Shown here: one piece after another, positions 6,564 through 11,866 of the stretch | How positions within the stretch are numbered: position 1 is the stretch's first letter | Layout: the number at the start of each line of letters is the position of its first letter | From: Oscillospiraceae bacterium UBA3851 | Lineage (GTDB): Bacteria; Bacillota; Clostridia; Oscillospirales; Oscillospiraceae | Length of the DNA stretch: 14,513 nt | Reading direction: 5' to 3' | Assembly: GCA_002392625.1 (NCBI GenBank) | Contig: DGHJ01000056.1 | Location: forward strand, 6,568 to 21,080 | Notes under the pieces: generated by a model | The model's database searches: none | Told to the model about the DNA's origin: nothing | What the model saw: only the letters and a program-made list of their open reading frames with translations | Program-made: the position numbers and the translations under genes

Positions 6564-7703
6564 TCACCGGCGTTTCTCCTCCAGCGCGCGGCTCATCTCC
6601 TCGTTCAGCCTGACGGCGCCGTAGAGGTTCTTGGCGCTGCAGCCGGCCCGGCCGCCGCCGGCACAGGCGCAGGCACAGGCACAGGCGCAGCTGCTGGCGC
6701 AGGCGCAGTGGCTGCCGCCGCCGAAGCCTCCGCCGCCAAACCCGCCGCCCCGGTGTCCGCCGCCCAAGCCGCTTCCGTGGCTGCTGTGGGACACCGGCGG
6801 CTTGGGCTTGTGGGCCAGGCCCGTGCTGCCGGGCTTGGGCTTGCCGTCGGGCCCGGCGGGATACCACAGGTTGTTGACGAACACATAGTGGGTGCCGAAG
6901 CCGCCGGCGTAGCCGTCCCGGCGGGAGGCGGCCACGAAGCAGTAGATCAGGGCTGCCACGATGATAATGACCGTCAGGCGGAGCATCATTCTTTTGAACG
7001 CGTAATCAAAGTCGTATTCGTCGTTGTCGTCGTGATCGCCCCATCCGCCCCAGCCGCCGGGCTCGTTGTCCCGGCTCATGCCGGGATCCAGCTCCGCGGG
7101 CCAGGTGGCATAGGCGGCGATCAGGTGGATCTGGGAGCCGTGGCCCAGATCGGTGCCGGTGAAGGTGGCGCCGGAGGCGGTCCACTTGGACGCTTCGTCG
7201 GCCTCGTAGGACGTGGTGCCGCTGACGCCCTGAGGATTCACCCAGGTGACGGTCATGCGGTCCACCCTGGCCTCGTCGAACCAGCCGGGGGTATAGTCGT
7301 AGGTGACGGAGCCGTCCTCCCCCAGGGTATACATGTACTCCTGCACCCAGGAGTAGGCAAAGTGGAAGGTCACGTTTTCGCCGTAGCTTTGATCCAGGTA
7401 GACGTACATGTAGCTGTTGTCGTTGTCCAGACGCTCGATATTGTCGGTCAGGGCCGTTACCTCCCGGACGGAGCCGTTGGGGATGCCGATCTTCAGTTCC
7501 TGGCCGTAGGGCAGCTCCTCCAGGGCCTTCCAGTCTAAGGTCACGGTGAAGTGCAGGCTGCCGTCCTCCGCGTTGGGCTGGACGGTGATTTCGTAGTTCA
7601 CGATCTCGTCGTAGTCCTGTGCCCAGGCGGTAGTTGTGAGGCACGGCAGAAGCAGCAGCGACAGCAAAAGGGCGCTCAAAAGGGCGGATAATCTCTTTTT
7701 CAT
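6564..7703 (-). CDS. Signal-peptide membrane protein with Gly-rich and Cys-Ala repeat cytoplasmic tail; putative radical SAM substrate
   Basis: 379 residues of unknown function. Residues 1-29 form a Sec signal peptide (KKR, long Leu core, AWA cleavage site). Residues 30-235 are a soluble, aromatic- and acid-rich domain that looks beta-strand rich and ends in a Gly/Trp/Asp stretch. A membrane helix spans about 240-259, followed by RR (261-262), which puts the rest in the cytoplasm. That tail has a THYVFVNNLWYPAGPDGKPK segment, a Gly/His-rich run (310-330) and HCACASSCACACACACAGGG, then GRAGCSAKNLYG. There are eight cysteines (333, 335, 339, 341, 343, 345, 347, 355), seven of them in strict or near-strict alternation with Ala. 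The overall plan recalls DUF2207-type membrane proteins, but I cannot assign the family. The start lies one base after the radical SAM stop, with GGAAGGGGG upstream, so the two genes are coupled. The cytoplasmic cysteine tract is a plausible target for thioether or other radical modification, or a metal/cluster-binding tail. Confidence 0.85.
   Translation of the reverse strand: MKKRLSALLSALLLSLLLLPCLTTTAWAQDYDEIVNYEITVQPNAEDGSLHFTVTLDWKALEELPYGQELKIGIPNGSVREVTALTDNIERLDNDNSYMYVYLDQSYGENVTFHFAYSWVQEYMYTLGEDGSVTYDYTPGWFDEARVDRMTVTWVNPQGVSGTTSYEADEASKWTASGATFTGTDLGHGSQIHLIAAYATWPAELDPGMSRDNEPGGWGGWGDHDDNDEYDFDYAFKRMMLRLTVIIIVAALIYCFVAASRRDGYAGGFGTHYVFVNNLWYPAGPDGKPKPGSTGLAHKPKPPVSHSSHGSGLGGGHRGGGFGGGGFGGGSHCACASSCACACACACAGGGRAGCSAKNLYGAVRLNEEMSRALEEKRR
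6660..6689 (-). repeat. Hexanucleotide tandem repeat encoding Cys-Ala units
   Basis: Five direct copies of GGCRCA on the plus strand (GGC followed by ACA or GCA) encode five consecutive Cys-Ala dipeptides on the minus strand (residues 339-348). Because each unit is six bases, gain or loss of a copy keeps the frame. Cys codons alternate between TGT and TGC. Confidence 0.85.
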
Positions 7704-7704
7704 G

Positions 7705-9090
7705 TCAGCAGCCCCCTTCCTTATTGCCCTGCCGCAGCTGGCAGATATGCTCCATCTTGGCGCTCTCGGCGCGGATGGCCTTGCACGTTTCGCTGTTCCA
7801 GATGGTCTCCCAGGGGTCGGTAAGGATGTTGCCCAGGGTGACGCCGCCCAGCCAGCTCTGGCAGGGCACCACCGCGCCGTCCGGCGCGATGGCCATGTTG
7901 GAAAGGCAGGCCCCGCAGCTGGGGATCAGATGGAGGTCCATGCTGCGCAGCGTGACCTCGTCCAGCCAGCCGGGGGAGGTGAAATCCAGCTCCATGCCCA
8001 GCTCGAAGGCGGTGGAGGACGCCTTGCTCAGCACGTCCGACAGCTCCTCCGCCGTCAAAGCCGTTGCCTTGCTGGCCTCTCCCTCTGCGGCGCCGGAGGG
8101 GATCAGGCCGGAGCAAGTGGCGTAGCGCACGCCCAGGGAGCTGGCCAGCTCCAGTGTGGCGGCGTAGTCGGTGTTCAACGAGCACAGCGGCGTGTTGACG
8201 GACACCATCAGCCCCGCCGCCACAGCGTTGCGGATGCCCTGGACGGTGCGGTCAAAGCCGTCGGTGCCCACCAGCGCGTTGTGGGTGGCGGCGTCGGCGG
8301 CGTAGAGGGTCACCTGCACGCTGTCCAGGCTGGCGCGGTACAGACCCCGGCACAGCTCCGGCGTCAGCAGCAGGCCGTTGGTGTTGAGGCGGGTGACGAA
8401 CCACTGGGCCGCCTCCACCAGCTCCACCAGATCCTGGCGCAGGGTGGGCTCGCCGCCGGTGAAGGTCACCTGTGGTACACGGGCCTCACGCAGCTTCTCC
8501 AGCACGTCCTTCCACTGCTCCGTGGTCAGCTCGGCGCTCTCGCCCATGGGCTGGCCGGCGGCGTAGCAGTGGAGGCACTTCTGGTTGCAGTGCCAGCCGC
8601 CGTTTTTCGTCATGGCGCTGACCATCAGATCCATCCGGTGGGGCGCCGTCATCTTGTCGGCATACTCGCCCAGGCTCAGGGCGGCCACCTCCACTTCCGG
8701 CTCGCCGCCGCGGGCCATGGCCACCAGGCTGTCCAGCATCAGCTCCAGGTCCGACGCCAGCACCTCCTTTTTGGTGCCGGGATAGGTGCGGCGGGTGGCA
8801 GACACGGCCTTTTTCTCCATGTCCTCCCAGTCCTCCGGGCCGATCTCTCTGCCGGAATAGGGCTCCAGCTCATCCATAAAGTTGGCCAGCAGCACCGCCC
8901 AGCTGAGGTTCAGCGGCACCAGCTTGGCGCCGTTGATCAACAGCAGGAAGGGGTCGGCGGGATCGTCCGAGCCGGGGGGGATCATATGCAGCCGCACCAC
9001 GCCGGGGCCTCTGGGGTCCAGGGTGATGTGGCGCACGCAGTCCAGATGCGCGCGCCGGTAGCGGCGCTCCCGCAACGTCATCTTTTTCAT
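7705..9090 (-). CDS. Radical SAM/SPASM domain protein, putative peptide-modifying enzyme
   Basis: 461 residues. CNQKCLHC (168-175) is the CxxxCxxC motif that holds the SAM-cleaving 4Fe-4S cluster, and TGGEPT (211-216) binds SAM. The C-terminus has SPASM features: SCGAC (391-395), DGAVVPC ending at Cys410, LGNILTDPWETIW and later cysteines at 436, 450 and 461, which normally hold auxiliary clusters used in peptide or enzyme maturation. Residues 1-160 are an extra N-terminal part; segment 45-128 (paired strands, then helices ending DLELMLDSLVAMARG) could be a PqqD-like precursor-recognition domain, which is inference only. It begins MKKMTLRERR with AAGGAGGG before the start (CTCCTT on the plus strand near 9098). 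It is the first gene of an operon; the Cys-Ala repeat membrane protein starts one base after its stop. Enzymes of this class make sactipeptides, ranthipeptides and enzyme cofactors. The actual substrate here is unproven. Confidence 0.9.
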   Translation of the reverse strand: MKKMTLRERRYRRAHLDCVRHITLDPRGPGVVRLHMIPPGSDDPADPFLLLINGAKLVPLNLSWAVLLANFMDELEPYSGREIGPEDWEDMEKKAVSATRRTYPGTKKEVLASDLELMLDSLVAMARGGEPEVEVAALSLGEYADKMTAPHRMDLMVSAMTKNGGWHCNQKCLHCYAAGQPMGESAELTTEQWKDVLEKLREARVPQVTFTGGEPTLRQDLVELVEAAQWFVTRLNTNGLLLTPELCRGLYRASLDSVQVTLYAADAATHNALVGTDGFDRTVQGIRNAVAAGLMVSVNTPLCSLNTDYAATLELASSLGVRYATCSGLIPSGAAEGEASKATALTAEELSDVLSKASSTAFELGMELDFTSPGWLDEVTLRSMDLHLIPSCGACLSNMAIAPDGAVVPCQSWLGGVTLGNILTDPWETIWNSETCKAIRAESAKMEHICQLRQGNKEGGC

Positions 9091-9123
9091 GGCGCCCTCC
9101 TTGTCATAAGGTCTTCTACCTGT

Positions 9124-9151
9124 AGTATATCATATTTCCGCAAAATCGCAA
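9124..9151 (-). promoter_or_regulatory. Predicted sigma-A promoter of the radical SAM operon
   Basis: Read on the minus strand: TTGCGA (9151-9146), 16 bases, then TATACT (9129-9124) preceded by TGA, an extended -10. Matches are 4 of 6 and 5 of 6. The start would be near 9117, leaving a short leader with the AAGGAGGG ribosome binding site. Confidence 0.6.
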
Positions 9152-9300
9152 GGGCGGAGCATAAAAAGGAGCCGCCCTGCGAGCAGAGCGGCCCAAGCGG
9201 GTGGGATATTGGAAAGCTTCCGATTCACAGGATACACCCTGTCCACCTCCTTGTAAATAGGAGGTTTTGCCGAAAGGCGTCACTTTCTGCCGCAATCGGT
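9151..9300 (+). ncRNA. Candidate structured RNA upstream of hpf (raiA-motif position)
   Basis: This is most of a 355-base gap without a convincing gene. On the plus strand, 9151-9157 pairs with 9172-9178. The stem 9200-9204/9243-9247 encloses two hairpins, 9208-9214/9218-9224 (with one G-U pair that becomes a C-A mismatch on the other strand) and 9227-9231/9238-9242, forming a three-way junction. An alternative stem 9245-9251/9259-9265 competes with that junction, and GCCGAAAGGC (9269-9278) forms a GNRA-type hairpin. The raiA RNA motif is known to sit upstream of raiA/hpf in Bacillota, and I cannot confirm identity by eye. The boundaries are approximate and no clear plus-strand promoter was found before it. 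Confidence 0.3.
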
Positions 9301-9348
9301 CGTTGTTTTACAAATTTGTTAATTTTGCACAAATCTGACTTCCCTCTC

Positions 9349-9377
9349 TTTTCAACAGCGCAACATTGTGCTATACT
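9349..9377 (+). promoter_or_regulatory. Predicted promoter of hpf with extended -10
   Basis: TGCTATACT at 9369-9377 is an extended -10 (TGn plus TATACT). The -35 position 17 bases upstream is only TTTTCA (9349-9354). Transcripts would start near 9384, about 60 bases before the hpf ATG. The surrounding 9300-9390 is markedly AT-rich and holds an ACAAATTTGT palindrome (9310-9319). Confidence 0.55.
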
Positions 9378-9445
9378 CTATCCAAGGATAAGGGGATACA
9401 CCTCTCCGACCCTTGCCGGACCCATCGACGAAAGGAGCCAACAAT

Positions 9446-9985
9446 ATGAAGTTCACATTTACCTGCAAGAAAGTCCCCCTGAACGATTCCATCAAGGAAT
9501 ACGCAGAGAAGAAGATCAGCAAGCTGGATCGCTTCTTCCCCCAGGAGGCGGACGCATTTGTGACCTTCGCCGTAGAAAAAAAGAACCGCTGCACCGTTGA
9601 GCTGACCATCCGGGCTGCCAACGGGACCCTGTTCCGGGCACAGGAAAACGATACCGACGGCGATATGCGCGGCGCCATCGACGCGGCCGTCGCTTTTATC
9701 GAGCGCCGGATCCGCAAGAACAAGACCCGTCTGGCCAAGAACCTGCGCTCCGAGGCCCTGACCCCCGACGTACCCGCCGAGTTCGACGTGGCCGAGGACG
9801 TGGAGTTCAACGTGGTGCGCACCAAGCGCTTCGCCCTGGTGCCCATGACCATCGACGAGGCCATCCTGCAGATGAACCTGCTGGACCACCCCTTCTACAT
9901 GTTCCGCAACGTGGACACGGAGGAGACCTGCGTGGTCTATACCCGTAAGGACGGCGGCTACGGCCTGATCGTGGCCGAGAAATAA
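9446..9985 (+). CDS. hpf: Ribosome hibernation promoting factor, long form (HPF/RaiA)
   Basis: 179 residues from ATG 9446, with AAAGGAG at 9431-9437. An in-frame ATG at 9413 has no ribosome binding site. Residues 1-100 are the YfiA/HPF domain (LNDSIKEYAEKKISKLDRFF, then VELTIRAANGTLFRAQE, D-D-----AIDAAV), which occupies the tRNA and mRNA channel of the 30S subunit. Residues 122-179 are the C-terminal dimerisation domain (FNVVRTKRFALVPMTIDEAI, LLDHPFYMFRN, VVYTRKDGGYGLI), which joins two 70S ribosomes into inactive 100S dimers during stationary phase or stress. Both domains are complete and the length is standard for Gram-positive long HPF. It is transcribed alone: promoter before, strong palindromic terminator after. 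secA and comFC, frequent neighbours in other Bacillota, are not here. Confidence 0.96.
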   Translation: MKFTFTCKKVPLNDSIKEYAEKKISKLDRFFPQEADAFVTFAVEKKNRCTVELTIRAANGTLFRAQENDTDGDMRGAIDAAVAFIERRIRKNKTRLAKNLRSEALTPDVPAEFDVAEDVEFNVVRTKRFALVPMTIDEAILQMNLLDHPFYMFRNVDTEETCVVYTRKDGGYGLIVAEK

Positions 9986-10004
9986 GCCGATTTGATACAT
10001 TCTC

Positions 10005-10036
10005 TGAGCGGCGGACCATGGTCCGCCGCTCATTTT
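10005..10036 (+). terminator. Palindromic terminator after hpf
   Basis: A perfect 28-base palindrome (10005-10032; arms TGAGCGGCGGACCA and its complement) followed by TTTT (10033-10036), 20 bases after the hpf stop. Confidence 0.85.
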
Positions 10037-10203
10037 GTCATCAGCCCGTCCCGTCCCCACGCCTGCTTCGGACCAGCGGTTTTTCACCCCGGCGGGTGTA
10101 TTCTTTATGGAAACAGCCGGGATTTTGGAAGAAAATCGGCGGTTTCTCCGTTGACATAACAGATGTGGAAAACTTGGTGGAAACTGTGAAAAACCCCGTG
10201 GCG

Positions 10204-10233
10204 ACAGGGTTTGCAACCGGTTGTAAACCCTGT
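10204..10233. promoter_or_regulatory. 30-bp inverted repeat, probable operator
   Basis: Half-sites ACAGGGTTTGCAACC (10204-10218) and GGTTGTAAACCCTGT (10219-10233) are complementary in 14 of 15 positions, with no spacer. The core TTGCAACCGGTTGTAA has the central CG and TTG-AA/TT-CAA shape of LacI/CcpA-family operators (one mismatch to the cre pattern). It covers the -35 and spacer of the promoter at 10211-10239, so binding would repress. No T run follows directly, so it is not a terminator. Confidence 0.6.
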
Positions 10234-10239
10234 TATGAT
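10211..10239 (+). promoter_or_regulatory. Predicted promoter under the 30-bp dyad
   Basis: TTGCAA (10211-10216), 17 bases, TATGAT (10234-10239): 4 of 6 and 5 of 6 consensus matches at ideal spacing. It would give the acyltransferase operon a leader of about 148 bases, or serve a short untranslated transcript. Confidence 0.45.
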
Positions 10240-10332
10240 TACGGTCAACCCATCATTTTTTTGCCCCTTGCGGCACTTTTTGTCAATCTCCGGCGGGTGA
10301 AAAAGTGTTTTCCCGCCCCGGCGCAATATCGC

Positions 10333-10361
10333 TTGCCAGCGGCTTTTTCCCGTGGTAAAAT
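10333..10361 (+). promoter_or_regulatory. Predicted main promoter of the acyltransferase-PAP2-ALDH operon
   Basis: TTGCCA (10333-10338), 17 bases, TAAAAT (10356-10361) preceded by TGG, an extended -10. Both hexamers match 5 of 6. Transcription would start near 10368, 26 bases before the ATG. Confidence 0.65.
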
Positions 10362-10393
10362 ACGGCTTGACAGCGCTGAAAAGGAGCCGATCC

Positions 10394-11182
10394 ATGTATC
10401 ATTTTCCCGACGACAAAAAAACATCCCGGCTCTACCGGGTCCTCTACCGGCTGGTCTGGCAGCTCTCGCCCAAGTACCGGATCGAGGGGGCAGAGCACCT
10501 GCCGGAGGGGGCCAGCGTGATCGTGGGCAATCACTGCCAGATGTACGGTCCCATCGCCGGGGAGATGTACACCCCCGGCCGGCACAGCGTCTGGTGCGCC
10601 GGGGAGATGATGAACCGGTCAGAGGTGGCGGACTACGCCTACCGGGATTTCTGGTCCGGCAAGCCGAAATCGATCCGCTGGTTTTATAAGCTGCTGAGCC
10701 GCCTCATCGTGCCTCTCAGCGTGCTGATCTTTAACAGCGCCCACACCGTCGCCGTGTATCACGACAGCCGCGCCCTGACCACCTTCCGGGAGACGGTGGC
10801 CCGGCTGCTGGCCGGGGAGCGGATCGTCATCTTCCCGGAGTGTTACGACGAGCACAACAACGTGGTCCACGCCTTTCAGGACCGTTTCGTGGACCTGGGG
10901 CGGCTCTACTATAAAAAGACCGGGCAGCCGCTCCCGTTCGTGCCCATGTACCTGGCCCCCCGGCTGAAGACCATCTATTACGGCCAGCCCATCCTCTATC
11001 GCCCCGACGCATCGCCGGAGGCGGAGCGCGGGCGGATCTGCACTGCGCTGATGGACGCCATCACCGCCCAGGCCGCGTCGCTGCCGGAGCACACGGTCAT
11101 CCCCTATCCCAATATCCCCCAAAAGCAATACCCCAAAAATATCCCTGTCGAGGTCTTTAACGATGAAAAAACAGCTTTATGA
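10394..11182 (+). CDS. PlsC-like lysophospholipid acyltransferase family protein
   Basis: 262 residues from ATG 10394, chosen for AAAAGGAG at 10379-10386; an in-frame ATG at 10352 lies upstream of the -10 element and is unlikely. The order of blocks is that of the LPLAT/PlsC family: GNHCQMYGP (45-53), a hydrophobic helix (about 104-120), IVIFPEC (144-150, the FPEG-like phosphate-binding motif) and PFVPMYLAP (181-189). PlsC enzymes add an acyl chain to lysophosphatidate at the inner membrane. The usual HX4D catalytic pair is not intact: His47 is present but position 52 is Gly, not Asp. Chemistry and acceptor may therefore differ, or another acid may substitute. The next gene overlaps by 20 bases, so it is the first gene of a lipid-related operon. 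Confidence 0.75.
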   Translation: MYHFPDDKKTSRLYRVLYRLVWQLSPKYRIEGAEHLPEGASVIVGNHCQMYGPIAGEMYTPGRHSVWCAGEMMNRSEVADYAYRDFWSGKPKSIRWFYKLLSRLIVPLSVLIFNSAHTVAVYHDSRALTTFRETVARLLAGERIVIFPECYDEHNNVVHAFQDRFVDLGRLYYKKTGQPLPFVPMYLAPRLKTIYYGQPILYRPDASPEAERGRICTALMDAITAQAASLPEHTVIPYPNIPQKQYPKNIPVEVFNDEKTAL

Positions 11183-11849
11183 TTACAGCGGCTTCTCTCT
11201 GAAGCGGCTGCGGGATCCCCGCTATTCCCATGTGCTGCTGCTCCTCAGCTGGGTTGGCTACTTCGTCATGTACTTTCTCACGGAGAATCTGATCCCGGCG
11301 GAGCGGTGCCACGTCATCCACTGCGCTCTGGACGACGTGATCCCCTTCAACGAGTTCTTCGTGATCTTCTACGTGGGCTGGTACGTCCTTGTCTTCGGCT
11401 CCCTGGCCTACACGCTGTTCTTTGACGTGCCCCGGTTCAAAAAGCTCCAGATCTTCATCATCGTCACCCAGGTGGTGGCCATGATCTGCTATATCCTGTA
11501 CCCCAGCCGCCAGGACCTGCGGCCGGAGATCTTCCCCCGTGAAAACCTCCTGACGGCGCTGATGACCTTTATCTACGATTTTGACACCAGCACCGGCGTC
11601 TGTCCCTCTCTCCACGTAGCCTATTCTCTGGGTATACTGTCGGTGGGGTTAAAGGACAAGGCTCTCGCCCCCGGCTGGAAGGCGGCGCTGACCTTTGTGG
11701 TGGTCATGATCTGCGCGGCGGTGTGCTTCGTCAAGCAGCACTCCGCGGTGGACGTGCTGACCGCCCTGCTGGTGTGCCTGCTGGCCGAGGCCATCGTGTA
11801 CGGCAAGGACTACTGGCTGCCGAAGTGGAAAAAGGCTGGCAGCAAATGA
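11163..11849 (+). CDS. PAP2 family membrane protein, Aur1/inositolphosphotransferase-like
   Basis: 228 residues with about six membrane segments (near 23-39, 65-86, 97-113, 153-164, 174-190, 198-213). Two PAP2 motifs are visible: CPSLHVAYS (147-155, His151) and KQHSAVDVL (191-199, His193 and Asp197), the histidine nucleophile and its helper in phosphate transfer. An RQDLRPE segment (116-122) lies before them. The PSLH/KQHSxxD version is typical of the PAP2_3 (Aur1-like) branch, which includes inositolphosphoceramide synthases and lipid phosphatases, so it may remove or exchange a phospholipid head group on the outer face. The start at 11163 overlaps the acyltransferase by 20 bases, with only a weak GAGGT upstream, so coupling is likely. 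Its stop overlaps an ATG in the next gene (ATGA at 11846-11849). Confidence 0.85.
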   Translation: MKKQLYDYSGFSLKRLRDPRYSHVLLLLSWVGYFVMYFLTENLIPAERCHVIHCALDDVIPFNEFFVIFYVGWYVLVFGSLAYTLFFDVPRFKKLQIFIIVTQVVAMICYILYPSRQDLRPEIFPRENLLTALMTFIYDFDTSTGVCPSLHVAYSLGILSVGLKDKALAPGWKAALTFVVVMICAAVCFVKQHSAVDVLTALLVCLLAEAIVYGKDYWLPKWKKAGSK

Positions 11850-11866
11850 GAGAAGGAAAACGAGAT

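Larger units (their letters stand above)
10037..10393. other. Non-coding regulatory region before the acyltransferase operon
   Basis: 357 bases with no convincing gene on either strand. It holds, in order: a cluster of DnaA-box-like sequences (10164-10193), a 30-bp dyad (10204-10233) over a predicted promoter (10211-10239), two T runs (10254-10262 area and 10277-10281) without strong stems, a bulged GC hairpin (about 10291-10318) and a second promoter (10333-10361). Minus-strand open frames here lack ribosome binding sites and are probably chance. Confidence 0.6.

Noticed and set aside
6639..6707. Cys-Ala coding repeat as a CRISPR or regulatory repeat
   Set aside because: Units are six bases without spacers, in frame, and lie inside a well-formed gene.
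9171..9192. Minus-strand hairpin followed by CCTTTTT as a terminator
   Set aside because: No gene or promoter on that strand clearly needs it, and the same bases are used in other possible plus-strand folds, so I left it inside the non-coding candidate.
7636..9600. A 654-codon plus-strand open frame opposite the radical SAM operon
   Set aside because: It lies antisense to two well-supported genes with recognisable domains, has no ribosome binding site, and its composition (Gly, His, Gln, Ala-rich) is typical of a GC-rich shadow frame.
10204..10262. The 30-bp dyad as a terminator
   Set aside because: The nearest T run is more than 20 bases after the right arm, and hpf already has a terminator at 10005-10036.
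10105..10395. A 96-codon minus-strand open frame in the gap before the acyltransferase
   Set aside because: It spans the dyad and both promoters, has no ribosome binding site, and its repeated FTTG-like phrases come from the palindrome itself.
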